Source: Taiwanofungus camphoratus
Taxonomy: Eukaryota; Basidiomycota; Agaricomycetes; Polyporales; Taiwanofungaceae
Direction of reading: 5' to 3'
NCBI GenBank assembly: GCA_003999685.1
Contig: CP021224.1
Location: forward strand, 806,001 to 870,000
Length of the DNA stretch: 64,000 nucleotides
Shown: piece by piece, positions 22,033 to 34,194 of the stretch
How the letters are laid out: every line of letters starts with the position of its first letter
How positions within the stretch are numbered: the stretch's first letter is position 1
Notes under the pieces: generated by a model
Seen by the model: only the letters and a program-made list of their open reading frames with translations
The model's database searches: none
What the model was told of the DNA's origin: nothing
Program-made: the position numbers and the translations under genes

Positions 22033-25000
22033 ATGGCAACAGCGATGATGAGTCCTCCCGCTGCCACGACTGTGAGCGCAAGTGCCCCAGAAATTCACAC
22101 CAGACGAACACTTTCTGCGAGCCCCGTCGCCCCATCTCCCTCGTTGGATGCCGCCTTGGTGTCCTCTCCCCGCAATTCCTCGCCTGACGCACTCGCTAGT
22201 GTCAACAACTCTCCCAATAACGCATCCACAAGCAGTGACGGCTCCGAGCCCGATCCACAAATTGTCGAGGCATTGCGAAGCAAAGACAGAATTTATGTGC
22301 TAAAGTTAGGCGAACAGATGGAAAGTCTTATCAACGAGCGCAGGTGCGTTTTGTTTCAGACCAAGTAGGGGTCCTTAGTATCACACGACGGCTATGTGGT
22401 ACCTCTGACGGACTTGACATACCTTCAATTTCTTGAGACGTGACAACCTGTATAAGGCAAAGAAGCCTGGATCGATTCTGATGCTTGTTTTTGAAGGGCA
22501 CGGATCGACCTGACTCCAGCAACCTCATATCAGCGATTGCTGGTGCACAGATGCTCAGCTTATTACAGGCTCATCCCTGAGACTGACCCGGGAACGAAAA
22601 ATATCATCGTGTACTTCCGTACTGAAAGCAGGATGTAAGTGGGATCTGCGATGCATGCGGTCGTACTTTTGCTGAACCCTACTTCCTGCCAGCCCTTCTC
22701 GGAGAATAAGCGAGCTTGTTCCAGCAGAGGAATCTGCTCAACCAGCCTTTAAAATCATGCGAAGGAGCACGCAAGATGGTCCCAAAAGCAGACATAATTC
22801 TCAGACGGGATCCGTCGCAGGTGAAGATGCTGACCTTTCTGATATCGAGCCATCAGAAGCAGGCAGCATTGGCGGTCGCAGTAATGCAACTGGAGGTAGT
22901 AAGAGGCACATGACTCTAGAAGAGCGCGCAGCTGCCTATAATGAAGCACGATCCAGGATCTTTATGGGTTTCGAGGAAAAAGAAAAGGAGAAGGAGAAGG
23001 ACATGAGCGCCAACTCCTCCACGTTCAGTCTGGTTTCTGGCTCCGGCTCCACGAGCGGAGGTCGCAGCAGTGGGGGTGATGCTGACGATTCCGCCAGTTC
23101 TGCCGCTACCGAGAGCGAATGGTCTGGGCCAGTTACTCGCGACAAGAGGGACAGTCGGCGAGGAGGATCTGGGGGCTCATCCTCTCGGTCGATGAGGTCG
23201 TCGGGGGCGTCATACAACAACGGGTCAGGAAGTTCGCGGAACTCAAGAGCGACATCGCCATCATTTACCTACGCATCGCTTTATGATGGACCTCCTACTT
23301 CATCTCTGGATCCTACACAATACGGCCAGCAATCGCCTCCAGGGTACATCGCTCATTGTTACTATCCGTATGGCCAGCCGCCGGGTCAACCTTATATGCC
23401 CCCTTATTCATATTACCCACCTTACACTTGGGGCCCCCCTCCTCAGCATCCCGCGCCTCACCACTCGGATCCGGCGAGTCCAGCAGGTGGCGAGCCGATG
23501 TATCCCCATCCCCAGACTTCCGCGCAACAGGTGGCTTACGTCAACCCCTACATGTGGTTACAGTCACCGCCATCTCACATCCCACAGCAGCAGAGCACAT
23601 CAAGTCTAGGTCTCAACCTTCCTCCACAGACCTCACACACATCTCCACCGCAACCTCAAAATGTGCCCCAGTATCTGGCTTACACGCCAGCACCTCCTCA
23701 TTACAATCCGTACGCCTTCACCCCATACCAACCAACGTCGCCTCCAGTCTATCCGCCTGATCAACAAATGCCCGCACCGCCTCCCATACAGGGTCAACCT
23801 CTATGGTTGTCTGATATGACAACTCACACTCCCACAGGACATACAAATAGCAACGGCAACAGTGCAGAAAACAACCATCACATTCGGGCGTCTTCGAGAA
23901 ACAGCGGTAGCCATCACGGCGGTGGCAGCAGCAAGAGGGGTATGCCGCGGCGTGGTGCCTGGAGTTACGGTCCCGGTGCTGGAAGTGGTGGTTATACATG
24001 GAACGTCGCCGGACTTTCAGGAGGTGGAGGCGGCAACGATGTCGTTGGACCACGGCTAAGTTCTAGTGTTCGAAGAATTTCCGGTACATCGAGCGGCAGT
24101 GGAAGTGCGGGAACGAGAACTCCTGGTGACGAGGCGTCCTCTACTGCGGTGAGTCGCAATTCTTTTTATTTTGTTTTCCGATCTCGGCCACGTTTCTGAG
24201 TTATGTTGACCGACGTCTTGTTGCGTACGATGGGCGCCTTGTTCTGTCTGCGTATTTTTTTCCTCTTTGTTTCCATTATCTCACAGTCGTCTTCTACTAC
24301 TTCGTCTTCGTCCCGCCACACATACACGTCTACGTCATCGAAGCATCCTTTACCTCCGAGACCAGACTGGGCAGTTGGCCTTAAGGCCCAACCTTCACTG
24401 GCACCCCCACGACATCATGACCACAGCAACCCGAACTCACGAACAATGTCGCCTGCGCGGATTAGCGGGCAAGGTCACCTGAACCAGCAACACCAGCCTC
24501 AGCCCGCCCTTCAGCCAAATGACTTCCCCCCGTTATCTTCTGCGCCTGAGCGGAGACTGCCTACGGTTGGTGGCGCCTGGACAAATACATCCTCGATGCG
24601 CTCGATTTTGATGCCGGCCCCGCAAGGCACTTCTAACATGCAGGGCAATGCGCTGGTGCATTACCCGAACTCACAACCGCCAACCCTTTCGAATCACGTT
24701 GTGACTCCGCAAATGGATGATCAGGAATCAGGTTTTGACAGGCCTCCGCCAAAGGGAAATGCCGAACTCTTCAACCCCAAAGCTTCGCGCTCCTCAAACC
24801 CTTCCCTGACCGCTTCCAATGGAGATCGGACGAGTAGAGTGGAGAGAGAAGAAGTGGAGGCAAGAGAAGTGGGCAAGCAGGAAAAGGTCCAGCTCGTGGG
24901 AGAAGCTGTAGCAAGTGCAATCTTGGTTGAGAAAGTAGGCACCTTGACGCTGGAAGACGGTTTTATACAGCTAGATGGACCTTCCACCGAGAAGAATGGG

Positions 25001-25066
25001 TGTCCGTCAGTTGCAATGCTACCGACGGTGGACTCAGACGGTACAACTCATATCGGTCTTTCATAG
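22033..25066 (+). CDS. R3H-SUZ domain RNA-binding protein
   Basis: R3H domains bind single-stranded nucleic acid; with a SUZ segment they mark cytoplasmic mRNA-binding proteins such as the R3HDM/Encore group. ATG 22033 opens a Ser/Ala/Pro-rich leader, then VEALRSKDRIYVLKLGEQME, RARIDLTPATSYQRLLVHRC and SAYYRLIPETD: the R3H domain, with RLLVH matching Rx3H. The SUZ-like part follows as KIMRRSTQDG and later LEERAAAYNEARSRIFMGFE. After it comes a very long disordered tail rich in Pro, Tyr, Gln, Ser and Gly (about 23290-24120). The last exon includes NDFPPLSS and GNAELFNPKASR, the latter resembling a SUZ-C motif. Four exons: 22033-22343, 22499-22634, 22692-24149, 24289-25066, about 890 residues. 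A role in mRNA translation or decay granules is inference. Confidence 0.85.
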
Positions 25067-25387
25067 TGCATCGGTCTCGCAGACGCGCAAGGTTCTTTCC
25101 ATGTTGTGTCATATTGCTGTCGGGATCTCATCGTTTGGTTGTCGCATGTAGCTGTCTGGCTGGCTAATGTACTACTCGTACGTTACGTTACCCTGTGCAT
25201 CCTTTATCGTGTTGTATTCGCATATCTTGAGAGTAAGTTAGAATATAAGTTCGTAATGAGATGTATTTGAGACAGACAGCAAGAAGCCTAGTATATAGTA
25301 ATGAGAAGATCCTGCTTCATTTCAGATATGTCAACAGGGACTCCTGGTGATGTGTACAAAATTGAGCATGGGTGAGTACTGTCTGCC
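25067..25387. other. Convergent intergenic region
   Basis: Holds the 3' ends of the R3H gene (+) and an unrecognised gene (-). AT-rich stretches near 25240-25320 fit untranslated sequence. Confidence 0.5.
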
Positions 25388-27215
25388 TTAGCGAGTCCAC
25401 CGTCTAAACCAATGCATTACCGACGAAAATGGATTCCGATGGCGGTGACGAGACAAAGAACCTTCATGTGTAGATGTCCGCGACCAAGACACAGCTTGCC
25501 TTGCTTGCTTATCCGCAGGTCGTTCTCTCAAGACTACATCGCCGTCGGAACCGTGGCGCCTACTGGAAGGTTTATGTTTAGGCTTATTGATTGGTGCACC
25601 GATGAGTAAATTCAAGCCACTCAAGTCTGGTTGTTTGTGTAGGTGCAGAAGAGAAGGCGAGGACATTTGAGGAGTGGCTATACTCCCATGAAGAGGTCCC
25701 GCAAAATGAGGCACATCTTCGAAAGACCAGAGATCTGGCATAGATCCCGAAGCAAGGACCAAAGGTCCTGGACGTGCTGTGCGAGCAAAGAGCCGTTTGG
25801 TGGTACGCGTATGCAGTCGACAATGGCTATGATATCCAGGTGAGGAGCGAAGAATCAAGGAGGTTGAGGCGCCGACGAGGAATTCTGGAGCATTCTGTCA
25901 ATGAAGTCAGTTCAGCGGCAAGCTCCAGGTGGGCAGTACTGACGTGGGGGTCATAGATGTAGTAAGGTTCCGTCTGCTCTGTCGGAAGCAGACACGTTGG
26001 AACACTAGTAGCAGACCTTCTGACTGCCCCATTAGTCTGTATCATGCCAATTAGAATCTCCATGCGCGTTCACAAATAGACCAAACTACTGACCTGAACG
26101 TCTTCCCGGTAGTCATCGTCATAGTGCTCAGTAGCCTTCCATTTCCCCTTCTCGGATGTACACCATCCTCCGTATTCTTCCACCCACCGTACATCCGCAG
26201 TAGACGAGGCAATTATATCATTACTCACACCTGCGCCTGCGCTATCACCGGTGGTCACAAAATCCTTGCAGTCATATGTCTCATCAATATGAGACGAGTT
26301 GTCGGAAGTGGCGTTCATCCGCATCTTCTGAGGCGCTTCGACCGCTGCCATGGCACGTTGCTTTGCGCGGAGACGTGGGCGTGGGCCTCGAAGGCGGGAA
26401 TGGTGACTCTCAAGGACGGGGACGGGAACAATTGTACGAACCTCCTCCGCGAGCATCTCCAATTGCCGTATCGTGTCTTCTGGAAGTACGGAGACCGGGC
26501 GAGATAATGGATCGTCTGGTTGTACAAACTGCTCGCCGTCGCTGTATTCAGGAGATGAGACTGTCGTCGGTGCGATGATTATAGAAGAACATGAAGGAGA
26601 GTGGGACAGGGCTTTCAAGTGAGAAGCATCTGTCCTTGAATTGATGGGTCTGGGAGTGCCATGGAAGTGACTCGTGCTAGACTCCTCTCGGTTTTTGACA
26701 GGGAGCGCTCGGCAATCTATCACCGTAGTATGATTTGCCAATTCATGAGCACTGCAAGCTCGTGAAAGTTCCGGGACCTGAGCACCGAAGTTAGGTCCCC
26801 CGGTTGTGTTATTCTGCGGATAGACAACATCTTGGCAGAGCTCGCCTGAGAGCGAATTGGACACTATCAAAGAAGTGGAGTGTTTGGGCCCTTCACGCAA
26901 GGTGGTAGCGCGCTGGAGGCTCTGTGGAAGTTGCACAATGGTAGACTCTAGAAGAGCTATGCTCTGGGGGACTACTGGAGGAACTTCAGCTGGAATATAT
27001 GACCATTGCGAGGCCGGGATGATTGGACGACTTGCTCTAGGAAGGTTTCGCGGGCCACGTACTCTTGCTGAGACCTTGCTGGACAGGACCGCAGGAATCA
27101 TATCGCCCACGAGGCTAGACGTTGAAGTGGAGCTGTCGGATGACTTCAGTGGTCCACTGAGCGAGAGCGGCTCGAATGAGAGGGGAAGATATGTAGAGGC
27201 ATGGATGGCGACCAT
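25388..27215 (-). CDS. Unrecognised protein, three exons
   Basis: I do not recognise the family. From ATG 27215 a long exon (about 372 residues) ends at EHYDDDYREDVQ. A GT-AG intron then leads to TNGAVRRSATSVPTCLLPTE and EPYYIYDPH, and a second, 49-nt intron leads to NAPEFLVGASTSLILRSSPG. All three frames join without a stop, giving about 570 residues. The long first exon is Ser/Pro-rich with a short helical stretch (DTIRQLEMLAEEVRTIVPVP) followed by a basic run (RLRGPRPRLRAKQR). The region WVEEYGGWCTSEKGKWKA is Trp-rich and could be a small folded core. The C-terminus (SRHRHRNPFSSVMHWFRRWT) is basic and aromatic. No signal peptide, membrane segment or catalytic motif is visible. It lies between the R3H gene and the DUF202 gene. 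Confidence 0.72.
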
Positions 27216-27486
27216 GGTGGACGTAGGGAGGTGCTATAGACAACTCGCAACATAGTCGTGAGATGCCGATATGTAGGCCACACCCCACGGACAGGCGGTG
27301 ATGAATCCGGATGGCAGGATGACATGATGAACTTGGAGAAGCATCAAAATGAACAAACAGGGTGAGTGCAATACTTGTATCCCAATGAGACTCAATCGTA
27401 GGATGACTAATGTCTGTCCACCACGATACTCAAGGAGCGGCGGTCTTATAGCACGCTTTCTCAGTTCTAAATGGGTCGAGTCTCGC

Positions 27487-27926
27487 TCATGCTGCATCAT
27501 CAGTAACAAGTACTAGACACGTTGCAAACACGATGAGCGACACGACGACCATGATGACAAAGTGCAGCCTGTGCACGACAAGATGAGATGTAGTAGGCAC
27601 AGATCAACAGAGGTCACAAACTTGGTTGCTACGAGGAATCCGCGCGACTCTCGCATATCCTTGTAGTTCCGGTTGTACTCCCATACACCTGCCCCGATGG
27701 CAGCCATAGCAGCACCAATCTCTATTGCAGCAATGACAACATTGCCTTTAGCATTCGCGTTCTCCGCGGACGAGGGGGTCGAAGAGGTAGGGAGACGGGC
27801 GTTCAAAAGAAGCGAAGACGATAAGAGTGATAGAAGGACGGCGAGCCGGACATGAGATAGAAGGTTCCGTTCAAGCATTTGGAAGTCACGGGTAGTACTC
27901 CCCGTGTTTTCTAACTCGACTGGCAT
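27487..27926 (-). CDS. DUF202-type small membrane protein
   Basis: A short protein with three predicted membrane helices, matching the DUF202 layout (also found in Vtc1-type polyphosphate chaperones). ATG 27926. Exon 1 reads DFQMLERNLLSHVRLAVLLS, then ANAKGNVVIAAIEIGAAMAA and GAGVWEYNRNYKDMRESRGF. A short intron follows VATK, and exon 2 supplies the third helix, LHFVIMVVVSLIVFATCLVL, with the stop at 27487. The splice site falls inside the Lys codon (AA|G). Length is about 128 residues. The conserved charged residues of the family before helix 1 (here ERNLLSHVR, usually ERTFLAWLR) are partly kept. Function is not established for this family in fungi. It is divergent from the gene at 28294. 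Confidence 0.8.
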
Positions 27927-28293
27927 GGTGAATACTGCTGAGAAAACGGTCTCGAAAGACGATGGTCGAAAGGCGGCTGTACTGCAGTGAGATAGATGGA
28001 CCTGATTCAGATAACTGATGTAGACGTCCTGAGGAATCGGTCAATAACTCCTCTCAAAGACTCTTGACCTATCGGCTAAGAGAAACTAGACAAGTGTGTT
28101 TAGTCGAGTCAAGTCAAGATGAAGGAGTTTATCAAGGAAGACAGAACTTCACACTGGAAGAAATCTCGTGACCAGTCTCCCTAAAGCACGTGATAGTATG
28201 TTCGCGTTGTTGTGAACGCTTTGGCGCATGTTCAACTGCACCTACGTTTGCACTTCGATCACGAAAGCTTCCCTGTACATCTTTGAGGAGAGG
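27927..28293. promoter_or_regulatory. Divergent promoter region
   Basis: About 370 bp between the DUF202 start (-) and the next gene's start (+). It should contain both promoters. No clear TATA box is seen; the sequence is mixed and carries no convincing open frame. Confidence 0.45.
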
Positions 28294-30477
28294 ATGGGGT
28301 TTTTGAAGCGCTTTTTTTCTCTTACTAGCAGTAAGAAGTCGAAGAAGAAACAGAAACATAGCCGAAATGCGGACTCGGTGGACTCCGAAGGTCGTATTGT
28401 GCAGACGCAGAATCCCGATGCAGATGTAAATCGTTTGTTGCGGTCTACATCTGCTCGCTTTGCCGTGGTTGCGGAGCTTGACTATGCGTCACTACCGCCT
28501 CTTCGTACGTTCTTTGATCATCTACGCATGCAAATGTCCCTAACCTCCCCTCCTAGCTCATCCTATTAATCATTTGGCTCCTACTCCCACGTTTTCCTCC
28601 TCACACTCTCCGGCACGCTCTACTGCAAGTGTTCAACGTAGCGGAACCTATGTCGTTAAGGTACACGAACGTACACTGCATTCGCGCACCGAATTTCCTA
28701 ATGCCAACCCTCCCCTGCTTCCTCACGATGAACCACGGACACCGGAACAGGAGCAACAAGACAGACATGGCAGTAACGCCTCTCGTCCCCCTCTTAAGGA
28801 AGTGCTATTCACTCCCAGAGACGAAGGCCGGCTACTTGCATTGCGTCGGGACCCTTCTGTGGCAAGTCTGCTCAATATGTACGACGAGCAGGGCCGCCTT
28901 GACTCTAATGCATTCTCGAATACTCCTCCTACACCTGCTCCTATTCATGAGGGGCATGAACAGAGAAAGCGCACTGGATCGACTTTGCGTCAACTTCTCG
29001 GTAATCCAGATGTCGAAAATTCTCGTCACGGAAATACCACAGAAGGCGACATCTCCTGGGCCGAACGCTTTCTGGAGTAAGTGTACAGTGGGTCTTCTGT
29101 ATCCTCCATTGGTTGACATTCAATGTTTACAGAGGGCAGGATGGTGGCGCTTCTCCGCGTTCCTCCTCATCATCTTTACCCCCGGATACGCCCACTGACA
29201 CTCTTTTCCCACACGATCTTTCCGAACGTCACATCACCACAAACACGTCCTTTTCTGGATTTGAACACGAAACATCGATGAACTGCCCCGCTATTTCCTC
29301 CTTGGAAGTTGAGGTCAGCGGTACTACTGAGACCGAGGCAAGCGCCATTGTCTCTATTGCCGACGTTCCTCATGTCGCGCTCGATCTAAAGACTCCACAA
29401 CGCGCTGCAGAGGTCTTCGGGTTTTTGGTGGAGAGGCGCAAACCCATGCGTGAACATAGCCTCCCCGCGCTACCGCTTTCTACGGGAACACTAGCGAAAC
29501 TTAATTCTGAATCCAACTCTTCATCAAGTCACTTGTCACCTCCCACTCCAGACACAGCCACTTCAAGTCCGACCTCCTTCGAAGACTCGCAATCGCACGT
29601 ATCTCATGCACAAATCCGCACAGCAACCCTCACCAAGTTGTCTACCGCACCTGCTGTCCTCAATCCTTTCTCCTCATCAACTGCGTCTTCGCATTATGAT
29701 TCGGAAGCAGCTCGACACTGTGAGAACCCCACCGCGAACCTTCATTCTACCGACGCTTCTCCAGAAGGGCCCAAAGTGCGTCAAGCGACAACCATTTCAA
29801 CACCATCCGATGTCACAAATATACCAGCCAGCAGAATACCCCGTGGTCCACGACCGCAACGCCCGAAGCAAGAGCTCTCGAATGTTTATCAGGCAGATTT
29901 GCTTATAGACGATACCCACCGCTGCCCGTCTGCTCCGGAAGCACGACATAAGTCGGATATGTTTCGTAGTACAACGAGTGCCTCTATACCCTTGGATCCC
30001 CGAATACAACGAGGCACCGAGCCATACAATACCCTAACACCGATTGTTCTGCTTCAGCACCGCCGGTCGGGCTCGCGCGCCTCCATCATCGAGAACATGC
30101 CATCCGATCTGGAGGATACGGACTATGTAGTTTACAAAGCAACCGGTCCCACACGAGCGGGCCGGGCTCGCGAACTAGACTGGGAGGACAAGGAGAACAG
30201 TGCCGAGATCTCGCCAAATCCCAGTCCAGGTTATACGAAGACCACCAAACCTGCGAGTGGCCTCCTACCTACCACGCCCCTCCGTTCGCGTTCGATATTC
30301 GATGTGCGTTTCTCTAATGGGGATTATGGAGACGGTGTCGCACCATCTCCTGCATCCTCATCCGAACTATCGCCAGTGGCACAGGACATAATGACGAACC
30401 TTCGGAAGCAGCGAATGCGTGCACGTGAGGCAGATCGACGAGGACGCTCTGCGAGGGCTGCCTCGGGAAGCCGATAG
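28294..30477 (+). CDS. Unrecognised disordered protein with KEN box
   Basis: I do not recognise the family. Three exons (28294-28504, 28556-29076, 29131-30477) join in phase to about 690 residues. The N-terminus is strongly basic (MGFLKRFFSLTSSKKSKKKQ), then ARFAVVAELDYASLPPLPHP. A moderately conserved-looking block reads PPLKEVLFTPRDEGRLLALR and DPSVASLLNMYDEQGRL. The rest is Ser/Thr/Pro-rich with many Ser-Pro and Thr-Pro sites. Near the end, ELDWEDKENSAEISPNPSPG contains a KEN box, a signal for degradation by the anaphase-promoting complex, followed by SPVAQDIMTNLRKQRMRARE, a short basic helix. The multiple proline-directed sites with a KEN box hint at cell-cycle control; this is inference. 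The MGFL start also suits N-terminal lipid modification or membrane contact through basic residues, but this is weak. Confidence 0.75.
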
Positions 30478-30806
30478 TCTTATGGATTTTGGGCACTTGA
30501 TTGTAGACAATGGACCAGGACCTTTCCTAGTAGATACATTATACTGTTTTAGATACCTCCAAATTCTCGCTATCAGCCTCAGACTTTTGCATCAGTACGT
30601 TTGCACTCTATGTTTGAGCATTTGTTGATGCCTTTATGCACGCTATGTTTCAGCGCTTAGCTATGCCTTCACGCAAAGGGGTACCATGTTTTTGGGAACG
30701 TTCCAATAATTAAAGAGGTGCGGTGTGTAACGACTGTCGTGGATAACGAATAGTAATAAGTTATAAAGAGCACTCAGTGCCCTTATGAGTCCGTTTTGGG
30801 GGAATA
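30478..30806. other. Convergent intergenic region
   Basis: Contains the 3' ends of the KEN-box protein (+) and the aspartic protease (-). No gene or regulatory element stands out. Confidence 0.5.
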
Positions 30807-32946
30807 TCAATAGTCGTCATGGTAATTCGTGAAATAACAGTCCGCCTCTAGATCTTCGGTTCCAGCCTTCGCCGCGTCCACGGAGTAGGGAGCTATATGC
30901 TGCGAGCGTAGCCGCGAGCATGCGCGCATGTACAATGCGACGCTCACGATGCATAGCGCAAACGACATCACCAAGCACCCGCCAAGGAGGGCGACTAGTA
31001 GGGGGCCATAACGCTCTGCGAACGGCACCAAGCGGTCCGCTACCGACCTTGAGGGTTCGACATATGAACGGCGAGACCATGTAGTCGCTGAGGCAGAGGG
31101 AGCAGGGGAAGAGCACGAATCCGAAGAGGCGGCGTCGTTCATGGCTGTTGCCACTGACGGTGCTGGGATAGCAGATGACCACAGCGAAGAGAAGGCGCCG
31201 GATGGAGTAGGTATAGAAGGCACAACACTCATAGATGCGGAGACAGTTGTCGGGAGAGCGGACGCAGTTGCAGAGATGGAGCTGCCGTTCTGCACAGCAA
31301 CGGCGGAGGAACGGACCTGGGCGAATTCGTCAAATGCAGCGGTGATGTTCGTAGTGGGGAGCAGCTGGATGAAAGGGATAGCGGTCTCGTTTTGCGGGGT
31401 CCAGTTACCGTAGTTGAAGCTGAGGAATGCCAAATCAGGCAGAAAGTGGGGGGAGGGTGGGATTAGCACTTACGAGGCGTAGACGTTCTTTAGGAAAGCA
31501 TCACCCAGGATAATGTCGAACTGGTCGTTCACGGGGAAGGTCGTGGGACTAACAGCAAAAATATCACGAATATGCGCAGCAGCACGAAGAATCAGGACGC
31601 ACCGGAAAGTGTTCACACAAACAGTCTTGTTGTTCAGCTGCGTCACAGTCGTGATATCGAGCGGGTGAATGGGGACGGATACGTCACTAATGGATGTGAA
31701 CCGTTAGTATCCTACACGGTGACCAGGCTCCTGTAGCGATACATACCCGAACTGGAACTCGAGGGTTGTAGAGTTCTCGCAAGGGACAATCCACAGATTG
31801 CTTGAATTGTCGAACGTAGCACCATCGATGCTACCGTAAACGAAGTCCACAGCCGCCGCGGGTATGGGCGGGAACGTGAAGCCAGTGTCAAGAACTGCAA
31901 CGACAGAGCCTTCAGGCACACCAGGCACACCGGACGTGTTGAACTGGAATGCCTGGCCGTTGACGGTCATACGATCCATAACAACAGACCAGCGCGGGGG
32001 TGTACTGATATTCTTATAGTTCGGGAACCGTGGGAGCCGAGGCTGGCTTGCAACGGCAGAAAAGTCAGGATCATATTCGCCGATCGTGAAGAGGCCCTCA
32101 GTGGTGTATGCGGGGTCGCCAGAACGCCCGAGGAGGATCGTGAACAAGTTGGGTGTAGAGTCGTTCTGCGCGAAGACGTTGCTCACGAAGGTGCGGCCAA
32201 TGGTCTCATTCACCCCGAGGTTGATCAGGATCTCGAGATCTACGATGGATGCCTGGTCGAACGCGAGACCAAGAATACCGCGAACATTGTCGCCAAAAAT
32301 GGTGCCGAAATCCGTCGCCTGACCCATGTTTTCATCAATGGGCAGCCTGACGACGTGAAAATCGCTCAACTCACGTTAGTTGCATTGATAAATGCTGTAA
32401 AAAGATTTAATTAACACGTCCGCCGTGGTGTGCAAGATTCCCCCCACCTTGGTTGGGTACGAAGTGAGGGCCCAACGATGCATTGGCAAAAGCAATAGGG
32501 CCCGCCACAGCGCCAATACCGTATGTGTTTGTAGCAGTGATGTTCGTGATGTTCGTGAGCTCAATCTGGCCTGATCCTTGTGGTAATTGGACCCAGAGGT
32601 CGGAAGAGCCGGTGTCCAGCTGAATCAGGAACTCTAAAAATCACACAGCATCGTAGACCGTGATTTGCGGAAGCGCGTCATTAATGCTCACCTTGACCAC
32701 CGAGCGTCATGTTTGTCGCATACTGTGGATGTTACATTTATTGGTACAATGTCGCTGTACACCAACGGTAGCACAGCTTACCACAGTGTCCTGGAAGTCT
32801 ATCACATTGTCGTCACTTTGAATTCCAACCAACTTCATACTGTGGACTCCAGGTCCTTTGGGCACAGAGCGAGAAACGACAGGAAGACGGAGAGCATGAG
32901 AAAGACCGCACAGCGATGCAATTATAACGAAGAATAGGGTGTTCAT
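30807..32946 (-). CDS. Membrane-anchored aspartic protease (pepsin family)
   Basis: A secretory-pathway peptidase of family A1. ATG 32946 opens a signal peptide (MNTLFFVIIASLCGLSHA). The chain continues as YATNMTLGGQ and FLIQLDTGSSDLWVQL, the first catalytic DTGS, then GILGLAFDQASIVDLEILIN and SVVAVLDTGFTFPPIPAAAV. The second catalytic motif is DTGF, where pepsins usually have DTGT or DSGT. Asp, the catalytic residue, is kept. After the catalytic domain come a Ser/Ala/Thr-rich stalk and one membrane helix (YGPLLVALLGGCLVMSFALC), then a short cytosolic tail ending YHDDY. N-glycosylation sequons are frequent. The layout is that of membrane-bound fungal aspartic proteases, but here the anchor is a transmembrane helix, not an obvious GPI site. 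About seven exons, about 520 residues; splicing near 31480-31690 is approximate. A TATA box lies 100 bp upstream. Confidence 0.88.
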
Positions 32947-33042
32947 GACGAAAACAGAAATGAAAGAAATGAACTGAAAGTACGAACGGTAGTAATAAAA
33001 TCAGGGGAACGTCCGCCAGACAACCCGAGGAGCATCCTGTAC

Positions 33043-33049
33043 ATTTATA
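33043..33049 (-). promoter_or_regulatory. TATA box of aspartic protease gene
   Basis: On the minus strand the sequence reads GTATAAATGT, about 100 bp before the protease ATG at 32946. Position and context fit a fungal core promoter. Confidence 0.5.
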
Positions 33050-34155
33050 CCCTTGGATGGTCTCTGATGTGGCTGAACCTGTGCTGATACCACTGACAGA
33101 ATCCACCTGAAACGCTGTCGCGACGGCACCGATCATTGATCTCTATTGTCACAACTGTGACATTCTAAGATTGGCTGTTCAAAGTTCTATACGGTGTGAC
33201 AGCCGTCGACTTACAGTCCTTTATTCGGAAGTTACGTATACGTTACCTCTGACCCGGCGTGCGGCCACAGTGAAACAAATCCATCAACCACTCCTGCAGC
33301 ATTGGGAACTCAGTTCAGCCTACTTTCAACCGCCTCGGAGATATTGGTACATACATTTACACGAAGTGGCAAGTAGTCCAGTCGTCCCTTGGAAGGGGCC
33401 TCAGTAATTTCAGATGTGAACCAAGAAGTTGTCTTCAATGACCAACAAAAGGCGTGCGTGACCTTTACATCCGAAACAATCAAGATGCTGAACAGATTTG
33501 ATGGATGGCTATTTGATAAATTGAATAAAACCAGGGATCGCACCTATCAGCCTGCTGTGGCCATCTTCAAGCAGGACACTGCCGTCTGCTATTCAGTACA
33601 TGTCCTAGGAGGAGGACGATGTTGAGCCACATAGTTTCTTCGTGAGCATCCTCTAATGCGGTCTGGCGCTGTGTCATCCTGTATGGAGTGTATAGAATGT
33701 CTTCGACTACGACCTATGTCACGGTGCATACATGGGTTCGTGGGACGCCCCAGACCAGCAACTTACGGCTACTTATCTTCGCTCTAATTTCAAAATTCCT
33801 CATGGTTGTACTGCCCAGTGGGACAAGTCATGAATCATTCCTGTTGACCTAGAGGCCGGACATCTCAAATGTCGGTCCTGATCATTGTAGATATTTATGC
33901 TCCCATCCTAGCAGTCAGATCTCATTTTTTGGCATAGACGAGAGACCAAACTCGATCATTCACGTGATACGTATTTCTGGTCACGTCTCCGGGCCGGATG
34001 TCCGGATTGGACGAGCCCGACGTTGACCCGCCGGGGGCAAGGTCCGCTTCAAGGCGAGAACGTTCGATTTTCATCGACGGTCCGAACTAGTCTACACTCC
34101 GGAGTAGCCAATGGCTGGATTCTGACCTGGATATTCAGTGTAACAGAATGCATGG
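33050..34155. other. Divergent intergenic region between protease and xylulokinase
   Basis: About 1.1 kb with upstream control sequence for both genes. An open frame at 33389-33625 has no ATG start in context and no splice support or family resemblance, so I leave it uncalled. A GC-rich patch at about 33985-34070 carries several CCGG and GGCC steps. No other element is recognised. Confidence 0.45.
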
Positions 34156-34162
34156 TATAAAA
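34156..34162 (+). promoter_or_regulatory. TATA box of xylulokinase gene
   Basis: TATAAAA lies 83 bp before the ATG at 34239, a typical distance in fungal genes. Confidence 0.55.
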
Positions 34163-34194
34163 CGACCATTTTACTTTGCGCAATCGACAATCAC

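Noticed and set aside
33389-33625. Plus-strand open frame of about 78 codons
   Set aside because: It has no ATG start in context, no splice pattern, and no resemblance to a known family.
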